Source: Burkholderiales bacterium (GTDB lineage Bacteria > Pseudomonadota > Gammaproteobacteria > Burkholderiales > Casimicrobiaceae). Taken from it: a stretch of DNA of 64,000 bases. This document shows, in pieces, positions 24,482-33,511 of this stretch; position 1 is the first letter of the stretch, and each line of letters starts with the position of its first letter. The notes beneath the pieces are model-generated. The model saw only the letters and a program-made list of their open reading frames with translations. It did no database searches and was not told the DNA's origin. The stretch covers positions 1 through 64,000 of the forward strand of contig JAITMR010000019.1 of NCBI GenBank assembly GCA_031277215.1, given 5' to 3'. The position numbers and the translations under genes were made by a program.

Positions 24482-24955
24482 ATGACAACGCATCAAGTGC
24501 ACTCCATATGGGGGGCGCCCGAATCGATCACAACAAACGCCAGCGCGGACGGCACGACAGAAAGCGGGTGGTACACAAAGCATGAAAGCCACCATTTGCT
24601 TACCATCAGAGACGACAAGGTGTCGCCAATGTCCAATCATGAGCCATTCGGAAGCAGAACGACATCAGAGCCGGAGGCAACGGCTTACAAACGAGAACCG
24701 ATTATCAGAGAGTGTGAGGCGCAGGAGCGCGAAGATAAAGCCAAAAACCGACGGTATCTTAGACAGAGCGCGACAAGAGAAAAGGTGCGCAGCGATCCAA
24801 GAGAGCCAGACAACAAAAACTTCCAGATTGGCCTTGAATGCTGGAACTATTCGCCAGAGTCAAACGATAGTCAATCACGAACAACGATTTGCTTTGACAA
24901 CAGCGGCAATGTTCACTCCATTGATCGTTTCGTCGAGCGGGGATGCAAAAAATGA
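24482..24955 (+). CDS. Hypothetical protein, charged
   Basis: I recognise no family with certainty. The 157-residue product opens with MTTHQVHSIWGAPESITTNA and ESGWYTKHESHHLLTIRD, which recalls the repeat of small SmpA/BamE-like outer-membrane proteins (V-x-S-x-W-G-x-P), but it lacks the signal peptide such proteins have. The remainder is very rich in Arg, Glu, Ser and Lys (IIRECEAQEREDKAKNRRYL) and ends with ICFDNSGNVHSIDRFVERGC, another BamE-like strand. It may be a rearranged or 5'-truncated derivative. The stop overlaps the start of the next gene (ATGA at 24952-24955). Confidence 0.45.
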   Translation: MTTHQVHSIWGAPESITTNASADGTTESGWYTKHESHHLLTIRDDKVSPMSNHEPFGSRTTSEPEATAYKREPIIRECEAQEREDKAKNRRYLRQSATREKVRSDPREPDNKNFQIGLECWNYSPESNDSQSRTTICFDNSGNVHSIDRFVERGCKK

Positions 24956-25431
24956 TGCGTTTTTTAACCTTCACAATCACCGTCCTGTTAATTGCTGCGC
25001 CAGCGTGGGCGGATGTTGAGCGTCAAGCCGTTGGCCTACTCTCAACAGTAACGGCCAGCGCAGGAGGTAGCCCGACGTTTGTAATCTCTGTCGGAGTTTT
25101 TCAGGGCGAGACAGTGCCAGATAAAGCACATGTCGCAACATACCTGCTTTTCGAAACAAAAAAAGCGCGTTTCGCTGAGTGTAAAGAAGCATTTTTCATC
25201 GTCGGCGAGAAAAGAAAAAAGCTCCCGATTCAAGAGCACGAGATCAAATATAAAAACGTCGAAATGCTGCACCTTGACGACGTGACGCTTGGCGACATCA
25301 AGCGCCTTTCGGCAAACATCGACACCGCCAGTGTCAAGATATGCGACGACACATTCAAGCTCGACAAGAAACATGGCGCGGACTTCCGTAAGTTTATCCG
25401 CGAAGCGAATGCAACCGCAGCGTCAAAGTGA
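24952..25431 (+). CDS. Hypothetical exported protein
   Basis: The 159-residue product has a clear signal peptide (MMRFLTFTITVLLIAAPAWA, cleavage after AWA) and a mature domain without a recognised family: VISVGVFQGETVPDKAHVAT, then KKARFAECKEAFFIVGEKRK, and CDDTFKLDKKHGADFRKFI. It should be periplasmic. Two cysteines in the mature part (in FAECKEA and KICDDTF) could form a disulfide. It is coupled by a four-base overlap to the preceding charged protein, so the pair may act together. Alternative start: 24943. Confidence 0.6.
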   Translation: MMRFLTFTITVLLIAAPAWADVERQAVGLLSTVTASAGGSPTFVISVGVFQGETVPDKAHVATYLLFETKKARFAECKEAFFIVGEKRKKLPIQEHEIKYKNVEMLHLDDVTLGDIKRLSANIDTASVKICDDTFKLDKKHGADFRKFIREANATAASK

Positions 25432-25817
25432 TTGGAGAAGGCAAGGCCGGAGATGTGGGAGAGGAAGTAGAAGAAAGCGCGGCAGGAAGCGACTAATCCT
25501 CAATAAGCCGCTGAGCCTTTTCTTTTATGTCCGAGCGCCCTCTTTCGTTTATTTTTCTACGTCATTTGTGACATGACGAAGGAGGTTCCTCGTCGATGAT
25601 GGAGGTTGTCCATGAAATTGTTTGACTACAACGATTCGTCTTTACCTCGACACAGCGACTGTTTCTTCGGCGCATCACGCTGCGTTCATGTCAAGCCTTC
25701 ACTTGACGTACGCTGTCTTCGTCGGCATTTACTGCTTTCAAAATAGTGCTCTAAAGTGAGCACGATTTGTTTCCTGTCCTGACGCAGATGGCGACCATTT
25801 CTGGCCGCCGGACGTTT
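25432..25817. other. Intergenic stretch with two tiny ORFs behind strong Shine-Dalgarno sequences
   Basis: No known gene or RNA was recognised. AAGGAGG at about 25579-25585 precedes ATG 25596 (nine codons: MMEVVHEIV), and GGAGG at about 25601-25605 inside that mini-ORF precedes ATG 25612. The rest shows no strong hairpin or family match. Confidence 0.5.
25612..25746 (+). CDS. Possible small protein, 44 residues
   Basis: The open frame MKLFDYNDSSLPRHSDCFFG, continuing to RHLLLSK, has a GGAGG ribosome-binding site at suitable spacing, overlapping a nine-codon ORF that also has one. It contains several Cys and His and no membrane segment. Nothing known resembles it. It may be a decayed fragment; only the spacing of the ribosome-binding sites supports it. 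Confidence 0.3.
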   Translation: MKLFDYNDSSLPRHSDCFFGASRCVHVKPSLDVRCLRRHLLLSK

Positions 25818-26012
25818 TCACATGAATAGTTTAGCTGCCGCGATCCCGGCACCAACCATCGCAATGATGCCGATCAGCGGATACCAGCGCACCTCTTGGT
25901 TGATCTTCGAGGTTTCCGCGATCAGTTTTGCAATCCCGGTTTCTATTTTTTGACTGTTCAGCATTTTGTCCATTTTACGCTTCCGCGTCGCGGCTGAAAA
26001 GATAGACTTCAC
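25818..26012 (-). CDS. Small single-span membrane protein
   Basis: The 64-residue product has an amphipathic N-terminal helix ([20 protein letters not shown]) and a C-terminal transmembrane segment ([20 protein letters not shown]). Similar short proteins with an ETxKxNxExRWYP motif are widespread near phage-type and housekeeping genes and have no known function. The GTG start overlaps the dut stop (GTGA), so it is probably cotranslated with dut; an internal ATG at MDKMLNSQ would give a shorter form of about 51 residues. Confidence 0.6.
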   Translation of the reverse strand: MKSIFSAATRKRKMDKMLNSQKIETGIAKLIAETSKINQEVRWYPLIGIIAMVGAGIAAAKLFM

Positions 26013-26458
26013 CGCCCGCTGCTGCCAAACCCGCCCTCACCGCGCACGCTTTCTTCGAATGTTTCAACAACAACGAATTCGGGTTGCAGCACCGGAACGA
26101 TGATGAGTTGCGCCAGCCGGTCGAGCGGTTGCAGGGTGAACGCGGTATCGCTGCGGTTCCAGCAACTTACCATCAACGGCCCCTGATAATCGGCGTCGAT
26201 CAGGCCGACCAGATTGCCGAGCACGATGCCGTGTTTGTGCCCCAACCCCGAGCGCGGCAGAATCATCGCTGCGTAGCGGGGATCGCCGATGTGCAACGAC
26301 AGGCCGGTCGAGATCAGGTGCGTTGATCCCGGCGATAACGTTAATGGCGCGTCGAGGCAGGCGCGTAAATCGACACCGGCAGAACCGGCGGTCGCCGTTG
26401 TTGGCACATGCGCACGCATCCGCGCATCGAGAATTTTGAGTTCGACTTTTAGTTTCAT
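26009..26458 (-). CDS. dut: dUTP diphosphatase
   Basis: Dut hydrolyses dUTP to dUMP and PPi, keeping uracil out of DNA and feeding thymidylate synthesis. The 149-residue protein has all five motifs: [37 protein letters not shown], the [10 protein letters not shown] region and a C-terminal [11 protein letters not shown] arm. It forms trimers in the family. A small membrane-protein gene overlaps its 3' end. coaBC, often adjacent to dut in proteobacteria, lies further upstream on the same strand with hdeD between them. Confidence 0.96.
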   Translation of the reverse strand: MKLKVELKILDARMRAHVPTTATAGSAGVDLRACLDAPLTLSPGSTHLISTGLSLHIGDPRYAAMILPRSGLGHKHGIVLGNLVGLIDADYQGPLMVSCWNRSDTAFTLQPLDRLAQLIIVPVLQPEFVVVETFEESVRGEGGFGSSGR

Positions 26459-26589
26459 TTTTCTTTAACCGAAAAGAGCACAAAAATAGCAAATATCTTC
26501 CTGGATTGCTTCGCTTCGCTCGCAATGACACATTTCCGGCGCCTGATTCCTGAGCTCTGACGTTTGAATCTTGATAACTCCATCTCTAC

Positions 26590-26638
26590 CCCAGCCCCCG
26601 ATCAAAATTTCTTCGGGGGCAGGCTCTTGAAGGAGGGG
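26590..26638. repeat. R2 hairpin repeat
   Basis: CCCCCGATCAAAATTTCTTC is followed by GGGGGCAGGCTCTTGAAGG, the same core seen at 28657, 46452 and inside the uracil-DNA glycosylase gene. It lies between dut and hdeD. Confidence 0.75.
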
Positions 26639-26713
26639 ATTTTGCGCCTTCGCACCTTCGCGTGAAACAGGTTTTTCTGGATTTCCTGAGAGAGTTTCAA
26701 GCCCTCCCGATTT

Positions 26714-27247
26714 TCACTTCCCCCGCAATCGGAACGCGAAATACACCAGCGCGATTCCGGCGAAAATCGCCCACATGCCGAGGCACCACATGATTGCCAC
26801 CGCGCCGATGATAGGCGCGGTCAGCAGCAGTGCGCCGAATACGATGTAAGCGAGACTGTTCAGATACATTCCTAGAACGTCGCGCACCGCTCGTCGCATT
26901 TTGACTCCGACGAACAACCGCAACATGCCAGCCGCGACCGCCCACACGCCGATGGTAAGGATAAGTGCTACGCTGGTGAAGGCCGGTGCAAAAAGCGCGA
27001 ACCCGCCCACAAGCACACCGAGAGCGCCTTCCAGCAGCGACACCCACCAATGCGAGTTTTCGTCCTGCGTTTTCAACGCCGAAGCGATCGTGATAAAACC
27101 ATCGACCATCACAAATGCGCCGAAGATCAGCACCAGCGTCGTCAGCATCGTGTTGGGGAGCAGCAGCGCCACGGCGCCAAACGCAATGGCAAGGAAACCG
27201 CGCAACAAAAACGATTGCCAGGAATTTGAAAAAACATCGAAAGGCAT
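26714..27247 (-). CDS. HdeD family membrane protein
   Basis: The 177-residue protein has six hydrophobic segments (for example FLAIAFGAVALLLPNTM, VLIFGAFVMVDGFITIASAL, ALILTIGVWAVAAGMLRLFV) and fits the HdeD/DUF308 family of inner-membrane proteins. In E. coli HdeD is linked to acid resistance at high cell density; the molecular function is unknown. An SD-like GGAGAT lies upstream of the ATG. It stands between dut and coaBC on the same strand with repeat-filled gaps on both sides. Confidence 0.85.
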   Translation of the reverse strand: MPFDVFSNSWQSFLLRGFLAIAFGAVALLLPNTMLTTLVLIFGAFVMVDGFITIASALKTQDENSHWWVSLLEGALGVLVGGFALFAPAFTSVALILTIGVWAVAAGMLRLFVGVKMRRAVRDVLGMYLNSLAYIVFGALLLTAPIIGAVAIMWCLGMWAIFAGIALVYFAFRLRGK

Positions 27248-27341
27248 GATAAATCTCCGTGTTTGAAAACGAAACAGAATGCAAAGCTATAGAACATTAT
27301 AGCTAAGGAAAACTGATTTATTCCCGTTTTCCCCTCTTCCA

Positions 27342-27366
27342 CCCTCTTCCGCAAGCGGGAGAGGGG
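27342..27366. repeat. R1 palindromic repeat between hdeD and coaBC
   Basis: CCCTCTTCCGC and GCGGGAGAGGG form the palindrome, ten bases beyond the coaBC stop. It may act as a transcript-end hairpin there. Confidence 0.75.
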
Positions 27367-27375
27367 AGTTTGTAG

Positions 27376-28605
27376 TTAATTTTTTTGGCGCAAACGCTGC
27401 GCGATTTCTTTAATCAACCGTCGCGCCAGCAGCGACTTGTCCATACGCGGCAGCGGGTGTGCGCCGTTATCGTCAAGCAGAATCACTTCGTTGTCGTCGG
27501 CGTTGATGGCATCTTGCGCACGGTTGACGATCAACAGCGGTAAGTTTTTACGTTGGCGTTTGGCCTCGCCTAGCGTGGCGATGTCTTGTGCGAAGTTCTG
27601 TGTCTCGGCGGCGAATCCGACGCGGAAAACCTGCGGCGCTCGCTGCGCCAGTTCTGCCAGAATATCGATCGTGGGGCGCAGCGTCAGCGTCAATGTTTCG
27701 CTCGTTTCTTTTTTGATTTTTTGCTCGGCAGGCGCGGCAGGCGCATAGTCGGCCACCGCCGCAACGCCGATGAAAATATCGACGCGGGCAACGTGCGCGA
27801 ACACGGCATCGGCCATTTCTTGCGCATTAACCACATCTATGCGCGTCACGCCCGATGGTGTTGGCAACGCGACCGGTCCCGCGATGAGCGTCACTTCGGC
27901 ACCTGCTTGCGCCGCAGCCCGTGCCAGCGCAAATCCCATCTTGCCGGAACTGCGGTTGGTCAAACCGCGCACCGGATCAATCGCTTCGAACGTCGGCCCT
28001 GCCGTCAACATCACGCGACGACCTGCGAGCATTTTGCCGACTGCGGTGTCCTCGGCAAAATGTGCCGACACTGCCGCAACGATTTCCTCCGGCGGCAACA
28101 TTCGACCTTCGCCGATTTCGCCGCAGGCCAATTCGCCAGCGTTCGGCCCCAGCACATTCACGCCGTCGGTGCGCAGACGCGCCACATTGCGCTGCGTCGC
28201 CGGATGCGTCCACATCTGCACGTTCATCGCCGGAGCGACAAACATGGGACACTCACGCGCCAAACACAGCGTTGACAACACATCATCGGCGCGACCCTGC
28301 GCGGTGCGCGCCAGAAAATCGGCGGTGGCCGGAGCCACTACAATCGCCTGTGCGCCACGCGACAGCGCGACATGCTGTATGCCGTCCTGCGCTCCCTGCC
28401 ACATCTCCGTCCACACCGGCCTCCCCGACAACGCTTGCAAAGTCAGTGGCGCGATGAAGCGACACGCCGCCGCCGTCATCACCACATCCACTGTGATTCC
28501 CGCCTTTACCCACAGCCGCGCCAATTCCGCTGCCTTGTAAGCGGCCACGCTGCCGGTGATGCCGAGTACGATCCGTGGTTGTGCAACTTTATTTTGTTCA
28601 GCCAT
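27376..28605 (-). CDS. coaBC: Phosphopantothenoylcysteine decarboxylase/synthetase
   Basis: This bifunctional enzyme makes 4'-phosphopantetheine for coenzyme A: CoaB ligates cysteine to phosphopantothenate and CoaC decarboxylates the product. The 409-residue protein begins with the flavin-binding CoaC domain (VLGITGSVAAYKAAELARL), has the PAMN motif (FVAPAMNVQMW, about residues 115-125) and continues with the CoaB domain (MLTAGPTFEAIDPVRGLTNR and SSGKMGFALA). Length and domain order are standard. radC is divergent on the other side. Confidence 0.95.
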   Translation of the reverse strand: MAEQNKVAQPRIVLGITGSVAAYKAAELARLWVKAGITVDVVMTAAACRFIAPLTLQALSGRPVWTEMWQGAQDGIQHVALSRGAQAIVVAPATADFLARTAQGRADDVLSTLCLARECPMFVAPAMNVQMWTHPATQRNVARLRTDGVNVLGPNAGELACGEIGEGRMLPPEEIVAAVSAHFAEDTAVGKMLAGRRVMLTAGPTFEAIDPVRGLTNRSSGKMGFALARAAAQAGAEVTLIAGPVALPTPSGVTRIDVVNAQEMADAVFAHVARVDIFIGVAAVADYAPAAPAEQKIKKETSETLTLTLRPTIDILAELAQRAPQVFRVGFAAETQNFAQDIATLGEAKRQRKNLPLLIVNRAQDAINADDNEVILLDDNGAHPLPRMDKSLLARRLIKEIAQRLRQKN

Positions 28606-28656
28606 TTGTTATGGTCGTTCCTATAAATAGTGACCCTCTTCCGTCTTGTCTCTGCC

Positions 28657-28730
28657 TCGCCCCTTTTGAAAGGGGTGCCGCCGAAGAGCTTGTCCCCGAA
28701 ATGTTTTTGGTCGGGGGCGGACGGGGTTTG
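28657..28730. repeat. R2 hairpin repeat upstream of radC
   Basis: CCCCTTTTGAAAGGGG and GTCCCCGAAATG with a following GGGGGCGGACGGGG match the R2 family. It lies in the coaBC-radC divergent gap and is open in the radC frame, but no start codon use upstream of 28810 is needed. Confidence 0.7.
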
Positions 28731-28809
28731 CTTCCAATCAGGCTTTCCCGATTGGCATTTTCCAACGTTCCAGTTTACACTGCAAAACCGCTCTTTCAGA
28801 GAGAAACCG

Positions 28810-29496
28810 ATGTCTGCTTCGCATTGTTCTATTTCGCACTGGCCTGAGCAGGAACGCCCCCGCGAACGCCTTGCCGCGCTGGGGGCGGAGGCGCTGTCCG
28901 ACGCCGAACTGCTGGCGATTCTGCTGCGTACCGGCGTGCGCGGCAAAAATGCTGTCGATCTGGCGCGAGACATCCTCGTCAAACTCGGTGGCATTCGTGG
29001 CCTTCTCAACGCCCCCGACCAGGAGTGGCGAACCATCGTCGGACTCGGCACAGCCAAACGGGCGCAAGTGATGGCCGGTATTGAACTCGCCCGCCGACTG
29101 CTGCGCGAAACCCTTACCGAGCGCGACGCCTTCAATCGCCCCGAACAAGTCCGCGAATTCCTGATCCTGTCGCTGGCCGGACTGGCGTACGAATCCTTCC
29201 ACGCCCTGTGGCTCGACAATCAGAAACGGTTGCTCGTCAGCGAAGAGTTGTTCCGAGGCACCTTGGCCGAAGCCCAGGTTTATCCACGCGAAGTTGTTAA
29301 GCGAGCGCTCACACACAACGCCGCCGCCGTGATTTTCGCGCACAACCACCCGTCCGGTCACGCCGAACCGTCAGCCGCCGACCTGGTGCTGACCCGTCGG
29401 CTGGCTGAGGCGCTGGCACTGATCGACGTTCACGTCCTCGACCATTTTGTCATCGCCGGACACGAGGCGGTTCCGGTACCGGGGATCAGAGGTTAG
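28810..29496 (+). CDS. radC: RadC family JAMM-domain protein
   Basis: The 228-residue protein has an N-terminal helix-hairpin-helix region (PRERLAALGAEALSDAELLA) and a C-terminal JAMM/MPN+ metalloprotease-like domain with the zinc motif HNHPSGHAEPSAADLVLTRR (His-x-His, Ser, Asp). RadC was named for a supposed repair role that was later withdrawn; its activity is unresolved. I chose ATG 28810, which gives the family N terminus and has AGAGA upstream; a longer frame from 28630 would translate an R2 repeat. Confidence 0.93.
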   Translation: MSASHCSISHWPEQERPRERLAALGAEALSDAELLAILLRTGVRGKNAVDLARDILVKLGGIRGLLNAPDQEWRTIVGLGTAKRAQVMAGIELARRLLRETLTERDAFNRPEQVREFLILSLAGLAYESFHALWLDNQKRLLVSEELFRGTLAEAQVYPREVVKRALTHNAAAVIFAHNHPSGHAEPSAADLVLTRRLAEALALIDVHVLDHFVIAGHEAVPVPGIRG

Positions 29497-29575
29497 GGGG
29501 CAGAGGTCAGGGGCTAAGAATCAGGGGTCAGATCGCAGCTCACACGAAGGCACGAAGCCGCGAAGAAGAAAAGCT

Positions 29576-29598
29576 CCTTCCCCCGCTTGCGGGGAAGG
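29576..29598. repeat. R1 palindromic repeat downstream of radC
   Basis: CCTTCCCCCGC and GCGGGGAAGG form the stem, within a gap that also contains several GGTCAG-type R4 words (29487-29540 and 29705-29727). Confidence 0.7.
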
Positions 29599-29731
29599 AA
29601 GTTGGGATGGGGGCGTGCGTTAGAAATGCACGGCACACCCCTCGCTCGCTGCGGGAGGGGTTTGGAATCTTCGCGCTTTCGCGTGAAGATGCTTTTCCGG
29701 TTTTCGATTTCTGACTTCTGATCCCTGTAAA

Positions 29732-31066
29732 TCACCGCTCCCCGGTTTTGTACTCCACATAGGCGCGATCGCGCGTTTGCCGCAGGAAATCTTCAAAGGC
29801 TTCGTCGCTCTTGCGTTGCCGCAGTGCCTGACGCGCTTGTTCGTGCTGGTATTCTTCGGTGACATCTTGTTGACGGCGTTCGACCACTTCAATCAGGTGC
29901 CAACCGAACGGTGTGCGGAAGGGTTCCGATTTCTGTCCCGGTTTTAGCGTGGCCATCGCCCGCTCGAAATCGGGTACGGTATCGCCGGGATTGACCCAGC
30001 CCAGATCGCCACCGCGTGAGCTGGAGGCGTCTTCGGACATTAATCGTGCGACGGTTTCGAATGGCTCACCTGCTTCGATTCGTTGTGCGGCGCGTTCGAT
30101 TTTTTGTTTGGCGTCTTCTTCGGAGGCGGTTTCGGAGACACGCGCCAGAATGTGACGGGCGTGGGTTTGCTCGACGACTTTCGGTTCGTTGCGGCTGCGC
30201 GAATCGTGTAATTTCAGGATGTGAAAACCGGCCGGGCTGCGCAGGATGTCTGAGATTTGATCGTTTTTCATGGTGTGTACGGCTTCGGCGAATAGCGTCG
30301 GCAAGCGTGCCGGTGTTCGCCAGCCGAGCGAGCCACCGGTCAGGGCGTCGGAGGCGTCCGACATGGCGACGGCGGTTTGCGCGAAATCGGTGCCGTCGCG
30401 CAGTTTCTTGAGGATGTCTTCGGCACGCGCCTGGCGCTCGTTGATGAGGTCGGGGGTTGCCTGATCGGGGACGACGATGAGGATATGCGAGATCAGGTAT
30501 TCGGTTTCACCGCCGACCTGGGCGTTGACCAGTTTGAGGTAAGCGCCGACTTCGACATCGGTAACGATGATGTCTCTGTCAACGTCGCGCTCGCGCAACC
30601 GTTGCAGGGTGATTTGTTTGCGCAGTTCTTCGCGGTACAGCGGGAACGGGATGTTTTCTTGCGCCAGCGCCGCCCGCAATTCTTCGAGGGTCAAATTGTT
30701 TTCCTGAGCGACGCGAGCGATCGCGCGGTCGATCATCGTGTCGTCGGTGCGAATCCCCGTTTCTTTGGCAAATTGCATCAGTGCTTTTTCGGTGATCAAT
30801 CGCTCGATGATTTGGTGTTCGATTTCGCTGTCGGGGGGCGGGGTGACGTTGGCGGCTTGCATCCGTTTCAGGATGGAGCTTTTCTGTACATTGATGTCGT
30901 GCCGGGTGATGGCTTCTTCGTTGACGGTTAGCACGATGCGGTCGAGCATCACAGGTTTGGCGACGGTTGCCTGAGCGAAGGCGTGGCTACTGGGTAGCAA
31001 GGCGCCGACGGAAGCCGCGAACATGGCTATGAATGAAAGAGAAAGAATCGCGCTGTGTTGTTTCAT
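29732..31066 (-). CDS. surA: Periplasmic chaperone and peptidyl-prolyl isomerase SurA
   Basis: SurA escorts unfolded outer-membrane proteins, LptD among them, to the Bam complex. The 444-residue protein has a signal peptide (about residues 1-31, ending SSHAFA), an N-terminal chaperone domain with LDRIVLTVNEEAITRHDI, and two parvulin domains (about 180-280 with YLISHILIVVPD, and 290-390 with HARHILARVSE). It lies nine bases after lptD on the same strand, the usual coupling between the chaperone and its client. Confidence 0.95.
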   Translation of the reverse strand: MKQHSAILSLSFIAMFAASVGALLPSSHAFAQATVAKPVMLDRIVLTVNEEAITRHDINVQKSSILKRMQAANVTPPPDSEIEHQIIERLITEKALMQFAKETGIRTDDTMIDRAIARVAQENNLTLEELRAALAQENIPFPLYREELRKQITLQRLRERDVDRDIIVTDVEVGAYLKLVNAQVGGETEYLISHILIVVPDQATPDLINERQARAEDILKKLRDGTDFAQTAVAMSDASDALTGGSLGWRTPARLPTLFAEAVHTMKNDQISDILRSPAGFHILKLHDSRSRNEPKVVEQTHARHILARVSETASEEDAKQKIERAAQRIEAGEPFETVARLMSEDASSSRGGDLGWVNPGDTVPDFERAMATLKPGQKSEPFRTPFGWHLIEVVERRQQDVTEEYQHEQARQALRQRKSDEAFEDFLRQTRDRAYVEYKTGER

Positions 31067-31075
31067 GGGAAAACC

Positions 31076-33511
31076 TCAAAATTCAGGGTAAGTCGTGTAG
31101 CCGGGGGCGGTATCGCGTCGCGCCGGGTCGCCGGAGATGGTGTAACCGGGGACGCTGCGGCGCAGCACTTCAAGCGGCGATGGCCCGATGCGCCCAAGGC
31201 CGCCTAGCTCCAGTTGCAGGAAGAAAGAGGTATTGGTCTTCTCTACGGTCGTGGCCAGTCGGTGAATGGCGGCGCGGATAACCCAGCAACCGGCATTGTA
31301 TTCGACCCCGCCGATGGCTTCCAATACTTTTTTTGGATCGGCGAGCGAATAATTGAAGCGGCCTACTGCGCTCCAGCGGAACGACAGCGGCCACTGCGCG
31401 GCAATATCGAATTGCTTTACTTCGGTCAGACCTTTTTCCGGGTCTTGATATTGCCGCGTGTAACGCCAGGTTCCGGACAGCGCTTTCCCCGGCGCTGGCA
31501 TCCAGCGGACGCTGGCATTAAAGCGTTCGGCTCGGGAGGTGTCGAAATTGTATTGGGTGAGCATTGATGTCGACAGGGCGCGTGACAACTGCGCTTCTGC
31601 GCCCAGCAAAAAGTCGGAACTGCCTGCCGAGCGCGGCGCTTCACCGGGCAGAGTGACGCGCTGGTCGGCGAAGTAAAAACGTTGACCGGCCATCACGCGC
31701 AAAATTTCGGCGCCGTTGTCGGACAGGATGCGCGAGGTGAGCGCCGCCGTCAGTTGGTTGGCGTCGCCGAAGCGGTCGGAACCGATGTAACGGTTTTCGC
31801 TGAACAACTGGGGGAAATTGAAGTCGTCAATCGTGGTGTCGAATACCGGCAGGTTGTTTTGGTTGCGGTAGGGAACGTGAACGTAAAAGAGGCGCGGCTC
31901 CAGTGTTTGTACATAGCGAGAGCTAAAGAGCGAACTTTCGCGCTCGAAAATCAGGCCGCCATCAAGGCTCATGACCGGGATGTTGACGCCCAGCGTTTTG
32001 TCGGTCGTGGGCGCGGAAGCACTGGGATCAAGCCAGTAGTTGCGTTGCTGAATGCTGGCGCGGGCGGTGGCGAACCATCCCAATTCTTGTTTTTTCCAGG
32101 CGAGCGTCGGCTGGATCACGAAACGCTGCCCTTGCGTCAGATTGGTATGGCGGAAACGGGTGTATTCGGACGATCCTGAAAGACTGAGGTCGAAAGGGCG
32201 CAAACTCGGCGTCATCCAATCGCTCATGGTCACCAGCATTTGTGGCGAGCGGTTGTACGGTGGCTGGATGTACACTTTGTCGTCTTGCAGCGTCTGGAAA
32301 TTCTGCACGCGCGTCAATACGGAAAAAGGGCCCCGCCACATTCGGAGTCCAGCCTCGCGCGGTAGCGTGGTTTGCGAAGTGACGGACAAGCGATCGGCGA
32401 GATCGGCAAAGTAATTGTTGTCGGATACTTTGGTTGCGTCAACGTAAGCATTCATCCACGGCAGCAAACCTTGCTGATGCTTCCACGACATCAGATAACG
32501 CGAACGTCCGGCTTCGCGGTCGCCCGGCAGGTATTCGCCGTCGAATTCGCCGCGCATCGCTCGTGCGCCGTCGAACAGATAACGGAACTGACTGTTCAGT
32601 TGCAGTCCACGACGAGTCATCAGGCGGGGTGCCAGCGTCGCGTCGTAATTGGGCGCAAGGTTGAGATAATAAGGCGTTGTCAGTTCGAAACCGCGGGCGT
32701 TCGACGACCCAAGCGTCGGCGTCAGAAAACCGGACTGGCGATTATTGTTCAACGGAAATTCCAGCCAGGGCGAATAAAAAAGCGGTACGTTCATGAATCG
32801 AACCGACGCATTGTAAGCGGTGCCGACCGAACGTTGAGTGTCGATTTTCATTGTGCTGGCGTATAGAAACCAGTCGTTGCGCGGAGCTTGGCAAGTAGTG
32901 AAACGGCTGTCGCTCAACGTGTAACTGTCGGGGCCGTCGAAGGTCAGCGTTCGCGCATCGCCGCGACCGCCGACTTCATCAACGTAAAACGACGGCGATT
33001 GCAACGTTCCGGTTGACGTATCGCGCGCGTAATCGATCTCCGGGCCGGTGACCCAACTGCCGTAGCGACGCACTACCACGTTGCCGCGAGCGTGCAGCGT
33101 GTCGGTATCTTGATCGTAGCGCATCCAATCGGCGAGCACGGTTTCCCGATGTGCGCGTAATTCGACATGGCCGATGGCTTCGATTTGACGGTGTGTGCCT
33201 TCGGTGCGATCGGCGCGAAGGAAAACCGCGCCTTGTTCGCCTTTTTCGTGCGAGAAGGCGCGTAAATTGAGCTGTCCCGGTTGCTGTTCTTGCTGCGTTG
33301 TGATTTCAAACGACGATAGTTCGCGCGCATCGCGCAGCTTGAGCGCGGAAGGAGAGGTCGTCTCAGCGTCGGTGGGTTGCGCCAGTACAGCGGACGCCGA
33401 CAGTCCGAGCAACAACCCGGCACTTGCCGCGAGGGAAAGCGTTTGCTGGATTGTCCGTTGAACTGCCTGCTGTAATGCTTGTCGCAATGACATGAAGATC
33501 GACGCCGACAC
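31076..33511 (-). CDS. lptD: LPS-assembly protein LptD
   Basis: LptD is the outer-membrane beta-barrel that, with LptE, inserts LPS into the outer leaflet. The 811-residue precursor has a signal peptide (ending ASAVLAQ near residue 45), an OstA/jellyroll domain (about 75-190: VELRAHRETVLADWMRYDQD, LHARGNVVVRRYGSW) and a large C-terminal barrel. I see only two cysteines in the mature protein, in FTTCQAPRN and EYNAGCWVIRA; E. coli LptD has four. One disulfide linking the two domains is therefore possible. surA follows nine bases later; amgK diverges. Confidence 0.95.
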   Translation of the reverse strand: MSASIFMSLRQALQQAVQRTIQQTLSLAASAGLLLGLSASAVLAQPTDAETTSPSALKLRDARELSSFEITTQQEQQPGQLNLRAFSHEKGEQGAVFLRADRTEGTHRQIEAIGHVELRAHRETVLADWMRYDQDTDTLHARGNVVVRRYGSWVTGPEIDYARDTSTGTLQSPSFYVDEVGGRGDARTLTFDGPDSYTLSDSRFTTCQAPRNDWFLYASTMKIDTQRSVGTAYNASVRFMNVPLFYSPWLEFPLNNNRQSGFLTPTLGSSNARGFELTTPYYLNLAPNYDATLAPRLMTRRGLQLNSQFRYLFDGARAMRGEFDGEYLPGDREAGRSRYLMSWKHQQGLLPWMNAYVDATKVSDNNYFADLADRLSVTSQTTLPREAGLRMWRGPFSVLTRVQNFQTLQDDKVYIQPPYNRSPQMLVTMSDWMTPSLRPFDLSLSGSSEYTRFRHTNLTQGQRFVIQPTLAWKKQELGWFATARASIQQRNYWLDPSASAPTTDKTLGVNIPVMSLDGGLIFERESSLFSSRYVQTLEPRLFYVHVPYRNQNNLPVFDTTIDDFNFPQLFSENRYIGSDRFGDANQLTAALTSRILSDNGAEILRVMAGQRFYFADQRVTLPGEAPRSAGSSDFLLGAEAQLSRALSTSMLTQYNFDTSRAERFNASVRWMPAPGKALSGTWRYTRQYQDPEKGLTEVKQFDIAAQWPLSFRWSAVGRFNYSLADPKKVLEAIGGVEYNAGCWVIRAAIHRLATTVEKTNTSFFLQLELGGLGRIGPSPLEVLRRSVPGYTISGDPARRDTAPGYTTYPEF

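Noticed and set aside
28630-28809. Longer N terminus for RadC including an R2 repeat
   Set aside because: Although open, the ordinary RadC start at 28810 has a suitable upstream sequence, so I do not count it as a translated repeat.
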